A stretch of 6,180 bases of DNA from an uncultured Collinsella sp. Lineage in GTDB: Bacteria; Actinomycetota; Coriobacteriia; Coriobacteriales; Coriobacteriaceae. The stretch's first letter is position 1. Every line of letters starts with the position of its first letter. This document shows positions 1 to 6,055 of the stretch, in pieces. The stretch is from NCBI GenBank assembly GCA_900751695.1, contig CAADSS010000106.1, positions 1-6,180 on the forward strand, given 5' to 3'. The notes under the pieces are model-generated. The model made no database searches. It worked only from the letters and a program-made list of their open reading frames with translations, and was not told the origin of the DNA. The position numbers and the translations under genes were made by a program.

Positions 1-975
1 AAAGACGCCCTTGGGAATCTCGGTGAAGAACACCTTGATGGGAGCGGAGGTCCACATCATGAGGGAGCCCAGCGTAGCGGCGAGAAGGATCAAGCCGATG
101 GCGCGCGTAGACACTTCCATGGGAATGCCAAAGTGGGCAAAGACAGCGCCGAATACGTCGAAGATACCGGTGGAGATGGCAACGCCGCCCTCGGGGATGA
201 ACAGGTTAACCAGCAGCGAAGCGCCTGCATACAGAAGGCCGATGGTCAGGCCGGCGATAACGACGGTGCGCACGAAGGCCTTGACGCCACCCTTAAGGTC
301 GTTAAGGAACACGCCGACAGACTCAGCGCCGCCAACGCCCTGGATGATCCAGGCAAGCGTACCGAAGAAGCCCCACGCAGTTGCGAAGTTGCTCATGTCG
401 GGAGCCATGTTAGCGGGAGTAGGAGCCGTAGCGAACTCAACGCCGCCAAAGGCAGCAGCCAGGGACAGCAGGATGAACACGGCGGTCAGGCCGAGAGCCG
501 CGGTCGAACCGAAGGAGGAAATGGAGCCGATCCACTTAGCGCCCTTGGTCGAAACCCACGTGGCGATAGCAAAGACGACGATCTCGATAATGGTGATCCA
601 CAGCTGCGAAAGCTCGGCGTTGGCACCAAAGAACACGTAGCTCGCGTAGATGATGACGTTGGGCAGGACGGACGCAAAGAAGAACAGGTTAACAAACCAG
701 TAGCTAAATGCCGTCAGGAACGCCCAGCGACCACCCATCGAGGTCTTAACCCATGCGTACACGCCAGACTCGGAGTCCTTGTTGAGGCCGACGAACTCGG
801 CGGTAACCAGGGTATAGGGGACAAAGTACAAAAGCGTGGCGAAGAAGAACGACGGCGCAGCTGCCAAGCCGATGGCCGCGTTGTTGTTGATGATGTTCTT
901 GATACCGAACACGGCGGCGACCGTCATGCCCAGCAGAGCGAACGAACCAATCGTTCCTCGTTTTTCAGAGCTCAT
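1..975 (-). CDS. ygjI: YgjI-like APC-superfamily permease, C-terminus beyond the window
   Basis: This is an integral inner-membrane transporter of the amino acid-polyamine-organocation superfamily. The reading frame starts at ATG 975-973 and stays open for 325 codons to the left edge, so the stop lies outside. E. coli YgjI is about 477 aa as I recall, so roughly 150 residues are missing. The protein opens MSSEKRGTIGSFALLGM and has hydrophobic segments near residues 9-29, 39-60, 83-112, 124-143, 155-177, 200-216, 235-260 and 291-310. The motifs NNVINNN-like (IKNIINNN, 25-32), GVYAWVK (71-77), GGRWAF (81-86), GGAESVGV (215-222) and a C-terminal IPKGVF closely match YgjI from memory. A GGGAGG Shine-Dalgarno lies 4-5 nt upstream of the ATG. 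It is third in the ebgA-ebgC operon, after a 153-nt gap. The transported substrate is not known; the family name alone suggests an amino acid or a derivative of one. Confidence 0.88.
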   Translation of the reverse strand, partial: MSSEKRGTIGSFALLGMTVAAVFGIKNIINNNAAIGLAAAPSFFFATLLYFVPYTLVTAEFVGLNKDSESGVYAWVKTSMGGRWAFLTAFSYWFVNLFFFASVLPNVIIYASYVFFGANAELSQLWITIIEIVVFAIATWVSTKGAKWIGSISSFGSTAALGLTAVFILLSLAAAFGGVEFATAPTPANMAPDMSNFATAWGFFGTLAWIIQGVGGAESVGVFLNDLKGGVKAFVRTVVIAGLTIGLLYAGASLLVNLFIPEGGVAISTGIFDVFGAVFAHFGIPMEVSTRAIGLILLAATLGSLMMWTSAPIKVFFTEIPKGVF

Positions 976-1128
976 AAGCCCTCCCAATCATCTGTTAAAT
1001 GTCATCTAAAACCGTCCGAGCTGCAAGTGCAAACACGGATGGCGCACCTGCTAAGGGGAATGGGGAAAAGGGAGTCAACAAAGCCATCCCCCTTAACGGC
1101 GCGAAGCAAACGTCCAGGCGGACGAATA
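976..1128 (-). other. ebgC-ygjI intergenic gap
   Basis: This 153-nt gap separates ebgC from the permease. Directly after the ebgC stop is a short inverted repeat (1111-1124, CGTCC-AGGC-GGACG, 5-bp stem, 4-nt loop). It has only three T residues after it on the minus strand, so it would be at most a weak terminator or a processing hairpin. Further on, the minus strand has TTGCAC, 17 nt, then TTAGAT. That is a poor match to a -35/-10 pair (the -10 agrees at 3 of 6 positions), so an internal promoter is possible but unconvincing. The ygjI ribosome-binding site (GGGAGG) is at the left end. No copy of the 14-bp operator is present. Confidence 0.4.
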
Positions 1129-1584
1129 CTACTTGTTGGGGAAGGAATAACCTTCGACTGTCACGTGCAGTACCACGACGCGGGGATCCGCGGCATCGGC
1201 CACGACACGGTAGGCCTCGTCAATTTCGACGACGGCAACGCCGCCGGCGGGAATCGTCACGGTCTCCCCCGTACCCTCAAAGCGCTCGCGATCATCGATA
1301 TCGCTGTAGGCGCGCGTACAGGTAAGATCGGCCTTGGAAGCCACCTCAACGGTCAGATTGCCGTCGAGCGGGGCGAGCACGGCATGGTAGCGACGGTGAC
1401 CGACCAGATCGGCAGTAGCCGCCTCGTGGGCGTTCACCCACCAGTACACCAGCGAGTCGCCGATGGAGTACGCCACATCGTGCTGCAGTTCAGAAACGCC
1501 GTCGAGTGCCTGACCGGTACGCATCCACTTCTTGACGGACTTCATCTGGGCGTCGAAATCGGCACGCGAGTTAAAGATATGCAT
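1129..1584 (-). CDS. ebgC: EbgC, small (beta) subunit of evolved beta-galactosidase
   Basis: This 151-aa cytoplasmic protein of the YhcH/YjgK/YiaL (DUF386) family has nearly the length of E. coli EbgC (149 aa). In E. coli, EbgC associates with EbgA and is needed for full galactosidase activity. Matches I recognise are VAYSIGDSLVY (37-47; VAHSIGDSLTY in E. coli), GHRRY (62-66), the GETVxI strand (106-111), DEAYR (122-126) and the C-terminal VVLHVTVEGYSFPNK against VVLKVTIEDGYFHNK. The start is ATG 1584-1582. Its Shine-Dalgarno AAGGAGG sits in the final ebgA codons, 8 nt away, and only 3 nt separate the ebgA stop from this ATG, so translational coupling is likely. Polar residues that could bind metal in the cupin-like pocket of the family are replaced here: A68 and L70 stand where E. 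coli has E and H, and D122 stands where it has H. A structural role may therefore dominate. Confidence 0.9.
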   Translation of the reverse strand: MHIFNSRADFDAQMKSVKKWMRTGQALDGVSELQHDVAYSIGDSLVYWWVNAHEAATADLVGHRRYHAVLAPLDGNLTVEVASKADLTCTRAYSDIDDRERFEGTGETVTIPAGGVAVVEIDEAYRVVADAADPRVVVLHVTVEGYSFPNK

Positions 1585-1599
1585 GACTTATGCCTCCTT
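1585..1599 (-). promoter_or_regulatory. ebgC ribosome-binding site overlapping the ebgA stop
   Basis: On the minus strand AAGGAGG (1599-1593) encodes part of the last ebgA residues (KEA) and is followed by CATAAGTC and then the ebgC ATG. The ebgA stop TAA (1590-1588) lies between the Shine-Dalgarno and the start. A ribosome finishing ebgA would therefore stop on top of the ebgC initiation site. This is the usual arrangement for matching the amounts of two subunits of one enzyme. Confidence 0.8.
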
Positions 1600-4596
1600 A
1601 ATGGGTGCCAGCGCCTGAGCCAGATCGGCAGACGTCAGCGGTCGCAGGGACACCTCAAAGCTGAAGCTCTCAAAACGGGTGCGATAGGAATCGAGCACCT
1701 CGGAACCCCAAGAGTTCGAACCAAGGCCGAGCAGCTGGTCGTTGATGTTGACCGTAACCGTGTCGCCCTTGACAAGGTCGTAGACGTGCTTGGCGTTATC
1801 GATGGCCTCGCAGCTATAGGGCCATGCCGAGAACGAGAACGGATTGGAGGCAGCGTCAGCCGGACGCGTCACCAGCACGCCGTCACCGTGGCTAGAGCGC
1901 AGGGCAACCCAGCGGGTACCCTCGCGGTTGGCACAATCCTGGGGCATGACATACGGCGTGAACATGTCGTCGACCGTAGTGCGGTAATGACCGACCGGGT
2001 TGGCGCGCAGCGAGTCCGGATAGTTCTCGCCCGGGCCGTGGCCATACCACTCGACGGCACGATCGCAACCGGGGACCTCAAAGGAGATGCCGATGCGCGG
2101 GATGATATCCGAGTAATCGCCGTAGGGCTCGCCGGAAACCTTGAGGTCGACGCGACCGCTCGGAAGCACGGTGTAGACAAGCTCGACGCGCATGCCGAAC
2201 GCACGGACGGGAGGAGCAATGCGTTGGCTCACGGTAACGGCGACCGCATTGCCGTCCTGCTTCCAAGAAACCTTGCGGGTGGACGTCTGCATTACATCGA
2301 TGAAGTTGTCCTTCCACAGGGAGTCGTACTCCTGGGCGTGGTTGTCGACGAGCGGATGCCAAAAACCAACCTGGGGGCCAGAGGCCATGACGTCGCGGCC
2401 GGATGCCTTCCACTCGCTCACGGTGCCGTTTACCTTGCTGAAGGTCAGCTCGCCGTTGAGGGAGTGAATGCGAATCTCCTGCTCGGTCTCCTCGACCGTA
2501 AGCTCAGGACGAGTGGGAGCCGCAATGGCCGGCGCCGGATGGTTTGCGATGGCAAACTGGTTTGCGCCCAGTTGGAACATCGGCTCGCACCAGACGTGAG
2601 CGGCCATGGTGTAGGCGCGCACAGTCAGCAGGGTCTCGCCTACCGCGGCCTCGTGAATCACCAGCGGAAGCTGGACGGACTCACCGGGGGCAACCGCACC
2701 GGGCATGAGCGTCTTGCGGCAGACCACGTCGCCGTCCACCAGGGTCTCCGCCGACAGGCAAACATCCTCGAGGGTGGTAAACCAGCGCTTGTTGGTGACA
2801 GTCAGCTCGCCCGCCTCGGCGTCATAAGCCATGCGAACCGGGCAGATGACCTGGCCGTACTCGGTAAGGCCCGGGCTCGGCTGCTGCCAGGGGAACACCA
2901 TGCCATCGATGCAGAAGTTGCTGTTGTTGGGGTAATCGCCGTTGTCGCCGCCATACATATCGTAGGCAATGCCGTCCTCGGTCACAGCAGCCAGACCGTG
3001 GTCGCACCATTCCCAGATAAACTGGCCTTGGATGCAATCCCAGCGATCGAAGACCTCCTGATACTCGGACAGGCCTCCGGGGCCGTTGCCCATGGAGTGA
3101 CCGTACTCGCAGTTGATGCGCGGCTTGGGGAATGGATGCTCACCAAAGTCGTTCATCTGCGACACGCGGGAGTACATGGTGGAGATAACGTCGACGGTAT
3201 CGGCGTTGCGATCCTCCTCGTAATGGACCGGACGACCATCGAGCTCGTGAGCCTTGGCGTACATCGCGCGGATGTTGCAGCCATAGCCGCTCTCGTTGCC
3301 CATCGACCACATAATGATGCAGGCGTGATTGCGCTCCTGCATCACCAGGCGCTCAATGCGGTCGACGTAGGCCGGCTCCCATGCCGGGTCGTCGGTGACC
3401 AGGGCGATATTGCCGATATTCTCGAAGCCGTGGCTCTCCATATCGGTCTCGGCGACCAGCATGATGCCATACTCGTCGCACAGCTCGTAAAAGCGCGGGT
3501 CGTTGGCGTAGTGGGACGTGCGCACCGCGTTGATGTTGTGCTGCTTCATGAGCTCCAGGTCGCGGCGCATGCGATCGAGGCCCACGGCGCGGCCCTTGTG
3601 ATCGTCGTGATCGTGGCGGTTGACGCCATGCATCTTAAAGTAAGTGCCGTTGAGGTAGATATGATTGCCCTCGACCGTCACCTCGGCAAGACCCTGGCGA
3701 TGCGGGACGTACTCGCTGACCTGGTCACCGTCGTAGACCTCGAACGTAAGGTCGTAGAGGAAGGGGTCCTCGGGATTCCAGAAGTGGGCATCGGTCACGC
3801 CGCACTCGGCATGGCCGTCGACGCACTCGCCCGTAGCCACCACGTTCTCGCCATCGCTGAGCGTAAACACAACGCGGGAAGAGCCCTCGGCAACCGTATC
3901 GAGCGTAATCAGAGCGGTATCGCCCTCGCGGTGCGTGCGGAACCTAAAGTCGACCAGGTGCGCGGCGGGACGCTGCATAAGGTACACATCGCGAAAGATG
4001 CCCGAGGCCCACCACATATCCTGGTCCTCGATATAGCTGCCATCGCTGTACTGCAGGACCTTGACCGCAAACAGGTTGTCGCCCTCGACAAGCGCGTCGG
4101 TCACGTCGAACTCGGCAGACAGGCGCGAACCCTTGGTCATGCCGATAAACTGACCGTTGACGTACAGCTCGCCATAGCTCTCGATGCCGTCAAAGCGAAT
4201 GATCTCGCGAGCGCCGGCAGGCACGGCGGGAAGGTTGACGATGCGCTGGTACACGCCCGTGGGATCGTCAGAGGGAACGAACGGCTGATCCACCGGGAAC
4301 GGGAAGCCCTCGTCGGTGTAGGCAAGGTTGCCATAGCCGTCCACCTGCCACAGGTGCGGAACCTCCACGTGATCCCACTCGGGCTCGTACGTGGAGAGCT
4401 CCTCGTTGGAGACGGCAGCGGGGCCCTCAAAGAGGCGGAACTGCCACGAGCCGGACAGCTGGACAAACCCGCGCGACAGCTCGCGGCTGTACGTTGCAGC
4501 GAGATCGGCGGTCTCATAACCCATAAAGTACGCATGGGGTGCCAGGCGGTTCCTATGGGTGAGCGCTTGGTTTTCCCAATCGTTAATGGTGTCCAT
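1588..4596 (-). CDS. ebgA: EbgA, large (alpha) subunit of evolved beta-galactosidase, GH2
   Basis: This 1002-aa cytoplasmic glycoside hydrolase family 2 enzyme hydrolyses terminal beta-D-galactosides with retention of configuration. The order follows LacZ/EbgA: a sugar-binding jelly roll (about 40-210; TDEGFPFP 94-101, VPSDDPTG 107-114, EDQDMWW 190-196), an Ig-like domain (about 215-305), a TIM barrel (about 307-590), a second Ig-like domain and a C-terminal beta-sandwich (about 700-990; GPGENYPDS 854-862, LLGLGSNSWGSEVLDS 955-970). Catalytic residues are visible: acid/base E435 in WSMGNESGYG and nucleophile E497 in CEYGHSMGN. E387 and H389 (MESHGF) fit the active-site Mg2+ ligands of LacZ. 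MHGVNRHDHD (322-331) and IWEWCDHG (527-534) are also typical. The protein resembles E. coli EbgA (about 1030 aa) nearly end to end but lacks its C-terminal tail. ATG 4596-4594 has GAAGGAG 7 nt upstream, and the N-terminus (WENQALTHRNRLAP) aligns with EbgA. It is the first gene of the operon, and operators for the divergent regulator lie in front of it. Confidence 0.95.
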   Translation of the reverse strand: MDTINDWENQALTHRNRLAPHAYFMGYETADLAATYSRELSRGFVQLSGSWQFRLFEGPAAVSNEELSTYEPEWDHVEVPHLWQVDGYGNLAYTDEGFPFPVDQPFVPSDDPTGVYQRIVNLPAVPAGAREIIRFDGIESYGELYVNGQFIGMTKGSRLSAEFDVTDALVEGDNLFAVKVLQYSDGSYIEDQDMWWASGIFRDVYLMQRPAAHLVDFRFRTHREGDTALITLDTVAEGSSRVVFTLSDGENVVATGECVDGHAECGVTDAHFWNPEDPFLYDLTFEVYDGDQVSEYVPHRQGLAEVTVEGNHIYLNGTYFKMHGVNRHDHDDHKGRAVGLDRMRRDLELMKQHNINAVRTSHYANDPRFYELCDEYGIMLVAETDMESHGFENIGNIALVTDDPAWEPAYVDRIERLVMQERNHACIIMWSMGNESGYGCNIRAMYAKAHELDGRPVHYEEDRNADTVDVISTMYSRVSQMNDFGEHPFPKPRINCEYGHSMGNGPGGLSEYQEVFDRWDCIQGQFIWEWCDHGLAAVTEDGIAYDMYGGDNGDYPNNSNFCIDGMVFPWQQPSPGLTEYGQVICPVRMAYDAEAGELTVTNKRWFTTLEDVCLSAETLVDGDVVCRKTLMPGAVAPGESVQLPLVIHEAAVGETLLTVRAYTMAAHVWCEPMFQLGANQFAIANHPAPAIAAPTRPELTVEETEQEIRIHSLNGELTFSKVNGTVSEWKASGRDVMASGPQVGFWHPLVDNHAQEYDSLWKDNFIDVMQTSTRKVSWKQDGNAVAVTVSQRIAPPVRAFGMRVELVYTVLPSGRVDLKVSGEPYGDYSDIIPRIGISFEVPGCDRAVEWYGHGPGENYPDSLRANPVGHYRTTVDDMFTPYVMPQDCANREGTRWVALRSSHGDGVLVTRPADAASNPFSFSAWPYSCEAIDNAKHVYDLVKGDTVTVNINDQLLGLGSNSWGSEVLDSYRTRFESFSFEVSLRPLTSADLAQALAPIKEA

Positions 4597-4628
4597 GGTG
4601 ATGCTCCTTCGTCATCGTAGTGATTCTT

Positions 4629-4642
4629 GTGCAACCGGTTGT
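4629..4642 (+). promoter_or_regulatory. Operator O1, at the predicted ebgA transcription start
   Basis: GTGCAACCGGTTGT contains the perfect palindrome CAACCGGTTG (4632-4641) with a central CpG, as in operators of LacI-family repressors. The predicted ebgA start site (about 4640) falls inside it. A bound repressor here would block RNA polymerase. The 14-bp sequence is identical to O2 and O3 and in the same orientation. Confidence 0.8.
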
Positions 4643-4646
4643 CCTT

Positions 4647-4676
4647 ATCTTACGGGCGATGCAAAAAACTGTGCAA
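4647..4676 (-). promoter_or_regulatory. Predicted ebgA-ebgC-ygjI promoter
   Basis: On the minus strand there is TTGCAC (4676-4671; 4 of 6 to TTGACA), an 18-nt spacer and TAAGAT (4652-4647; 4 of 6 to TATAAT). Initiation would fall near 4640, giving a leader of about 44 nt before the ebgA ATG. The -35 box lies inside operator O2, and the start site lies inside O1. This fit with the operators is the main support, because the boxes alone are only moderate matches. Confidence 0.55.
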
Positions 4677-4684
4677 CCGGTTGT
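4671..4684 (+). promoter_or_regulatory. Operator O2, overlapping the ebgA -35 box
   Basis: This is a second exact copy of GTGCAACCGGTTGT. Its palindrome core is 4674-4683. Its centre lies 42 bp from that of O1, four helical turns at 10.5 bp, so repressors on both sites would face the same side of the DNA. Its left half supplies the predicted -35 hexamer. Confidence 0.8.
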
Positions 4685-4715
4685 CCGCTGAACGGTCGAT
4701 TTGGTCGGGTTAACG

Positions 4716-4729
4716 GTGCAACCGGTTGT
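4716..4729 (+). promoter_or_regulatory. Operator O3, upstream copy
   Basis: This is a third exact copy of GTGCAACCGGTTGT, with its core at 4719-4728. Its centre lies 45 bp from that of O2 and about 83 bp upstream of the predicted ebgA start. It may be an auxiliary site for cooperative binding or looping, or may serve the divergent regulator gene. Its right half is shared with a second palindrome. Confidence 0.78.
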
Positions 4730-4736
4730 ACAACCG
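4723..4736 (+). promoter_or_regulatory. Overlapping palindrome fused to O3
   Basis: CGGTTGTACAACCG is a perfect 14-bp palindrome that begins at the centre of O3. The O3 region therefore holds three CAACCG-type half-sites in alternating orientation (left O3, right O3, extra left). The second palindrome has a central TA and wider half-site spacing than the CpG-centred operator. Confidence 0.6.
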
Positions 4737-4882
4737 CGACACTTATGTCACCCTGAGTATCGAAACTCAGCGCAAGACATCGTTCTCAAGCTCGTAGGCA
4801 ACCGCCACGCCCGCTGATATCTCACCCATACGAGACGTATTCGATTGCGGCTTGGTTGCAAAACGACACCGGTCACCGGATA
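4737..4882. other. Middle of the divergent control region
   Basis: I see no gene in this stretch between the operators and the regulator promoter. It holds a 6-bp inverted repeat with a 6-nt loop (CTGAGT 4753-4758, ACTCAG 4765-4770). It also has two isolated sequences resembling operator halves, GCAACCG (4798-4804) and GGTTGCA (4854-4860), and a small interrupted palindrome CCGGT-C-ACCGG (4869-4879) next to the regulator promoter. Any of these could take part in control of the regulator, but each is short enough to occur by chance. Confidence 0.35.
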
Positions 4883-4911
4883 TCATGAACGCTGTTCAGG
4901 CGCACTATAGT
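4883..4911 (+). promoter_or_regulatory. Possible promoter of the LacI-type regulator
   Basis: TATAGT (4906-4911) matches the -10 consensus at 5 of 6 positions and would start transcription near 4918, leaving a leader of about 55 nt. The sequence 17 nt upstream (TCATGA) is a poor -35. An alternative is TTGCAA (4856-4861) with TATCAT (4881-4886), but its 19-nt spacer is long. No full operator copy overlaps either choice, so autoregulation is not obvious. Confidence 0.35.
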
Positions 4912-4972
4912 AAGCTGTATCCGCACCAGCCCGTATCAGCGACAACATCGACCGCATTCTCCAGGAGACGCC

Positions 4973-5989
4973 ATGACCCAACCAGTTCGCACCGCACCTA
5001 CGCTTGCCGAGGTTGCCGCAGCTGCCGGCGTGTCGCGCTCCACGGCATCGCGCGCCCTCAACGATTCGCCCCGCATTAGCGAGGAAACCAAAAAGCGCGT
5101 CCGCGCGGCGGCCAAGGAAGTCAATTTTGTCCCCAACGCTCGTGGCCGAGCGCTCGCTGTCGGGCGCACGGAAATCATCGCCGTGCTCGTGACCGAGCCT
5201 CTGAGTGAACTCTTCAGCGACCCCACCTATAGCGAGTTTTTGAGCGGCATTACCGAGGAACTGTCGGAGTCGTCCTATCTGCCCGTTATCTTGCAGGCGT
5301 CTTCTACGCATGAGCGCAACCGCGCACGCGAGCACTTTGAGCGCCGCTCGTTCGACGCCGTGATCGACGTCTCTCCCTACAAAGGCAGCGAGCTGCTCGA
5401 GGTGCTGCGCGAGCTGGGCGTACCCACCGTGTTGTGCGGCCAGCTCGAGGGCCACCCCTATCGCGATGTGTTCTCGACGGTCTACTCTGACGACGAAGAG
5501 GGCGGACATTTTGCGGCACTCGCCATGAAGGATCGCGGGCGCAAAGATATCGTCGCCGTGTTGGGACCGCAAGACAACCCCGCTGTTGTCGACCGCCTGC
5601 GCGGCTACCGCGCCGTCTTGGGCGAAGACCTCCCAGACGCAAACGTTATCTATACCGGCTGGAACAGCGGAGACGGCTATCAGGCCATGCACCAGATCCT
5701 CGCGCGCGAGATTGCTTTCGATGGCGTGCTCTGCGGATCGGACCGTATCGCGGCTGGCGTCATCACCGCACTCAACGAGGCAGGCCTATCCGTTCCTGCG
5801 GACGTTTCTGTCGTCGGCTTCGACGATCACGAGATTGCGGCGCGCTGCGTCCCCGCGCTCACGACCGTCCGCCAGCCCCTGCGCGAAGAAGGACACATGG
5901 CCGCCAACATTGCGCTCGACATGATCAAGGGTGCCGAGCCCACCACCTCCGTGATGCACATGCAGCTGATCCAGAGAGACTCGCTATAA
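4973..5989 (+). CDS. LacI/GalR-family transcriptional regulator
   Basis: This is a 338-aa cytoplasmic DNA-binding protein of usual family length. The N-terminal helix-turn-helix spans about residues 10-31 (TLAEVAAAAGVSRSTASRAL, then ND). The hinge follows at about 51-66 (NFVPNARGRALAVGRT), with L61 in the place of the leucine that pries open the central CpG of the operator. A periplasmic-binding-protein-like sensor fills the rest: first segment from IIAVLVTEP, FDAVIDVSP near 119-127, and the typical end FDGVLCGSDRIAAG and DVSVVGFDDHEIA, then LTTVRQP. The start ATG 4973 has AGGAG 5 nt upstream. It is divergent from ebgA and most likely represses that operon through the three operators between them. 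E. coli EbgR is encoded in the same direction as ebgA, and its recognition helix as I recall it (VSLATVSRVLND) differs, so I do not call this a strict ebgR orthologue. The ligand is unknown; a galactoside or its product is the natural guess. Confidence 0.92.
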   Translation: MTQPVRTAPTLAEVAAAAGVSRSTASRALNDSPRISEETKKRVRAAAKEVNFVPNARGRALAVGRTEIIAVLVTEPLSELFSDPTYSEFLSGITEELSESSYLPVILQASSTHERNRAREHFERRSFDAVIDVSPYKGSELLEVLRELGVPTVLCGQLEGHPYRDVFSTVYSDDEEGGHFAALAMKDRGRKDIVAVLGPQDNPAVVDRLRGYRAVLGEDLPDANVIYTGWNSGDGYQAMHQILAREIAFDGVLCGSDRIAAGVITALNEAGLSVPADVSVVGFDDHEIAARCVPALTTVRQPLREEGHMAANIALDMIKGAEPTTSVMHMQLIQRDSL

Positions 5990-5995
5990 GAAACT

Positions 5996-6039
5996 GGGGC
6001 AGGCTTTCCGCCAAACAGTTGTTGCGGAAAGCCTGTCCC
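5996..6039 (+). terminator. Hairpin 1 after the regulator gene, 16-bp stem
   Basis: The arms 5996-6011 and 6024-6039 pair over 16 bp with one G-U pair around a 12-nt loop, beginning 7 nt after the regulator stop codon. Only three T residues follow on the plus strand. On the minus strand the hairpin is followed by AGTTTCTT, so it could also stop transcription entering from the right. It resembles hairpin 2 in length and sequence. Confidence 0.65.
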
Positions 6040-6042
6040 GTT

Positions 6043-6052
6043 TGAGCGCTCA
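6043..6052. repeat. 10-bp palindrome between the two hairpins
   Basis: TGAGCGCTCA is a perfect palindrome placed 3 nt after hairpin 1 and 4 nt before hairpin 2 (counting its closing T-A pair). The near-symmetric placement gives the whole 5996-6100 block a composite look, like compound intergenic repeats in other bacteria. No function can be read from it. Confidence 0.45.
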
Positions 6053-6055
6053 TTC

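Noticed and set aside
11..640. A 209-codon plus-strand frame over the permease
   Set aside because: It lies antisense to the YgjI-like gene, which has clear membrane segments and family motifs; the plus-strand product resembles no family I know and has no convincing ribosome-binding site.
1..4620. A very long plus-strand reading frame (GTG at 133 up to the stop at 4620, about 1495 codons) as a giant gene
   Set aside because: It is the exact codon-on-codon complement of three recognisable genes, has no sensible domain content, crosses two gaps between genes, and is explained by the lack of TTA, CTA and TCA codons in the real genes.
4629..4736. The repeated 14-mers as a CRISPR array or origin iterons
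   Set aside because: There are only three short palindromic copies, they overlap promoter elements in front of a catabolic operon, and a LacI-type gene lies beside them, so operators explain them better.
4753..4770. CTGAGT/ACTCAG inverted repeat as a terminator or operator
   Set aside because: A 6-bp stem without a T-tract and without a second copy is not enough; it is mentioned only in the description of the control region.
4798..4879. Further LacI operators near the regulator promoter
   Set aside because: GCAACCG, GGTTGCA and CCGGT-C-ACCGG match only half or part of the site; none has the full CAACCGGTTG core.
4883..5692. A 269-codon minus-strand frame over the regulator
   Set aside because: It is antisense to a complete LacI-family gene with a good start and all expected motifs; its product is a codon-bias shadow.
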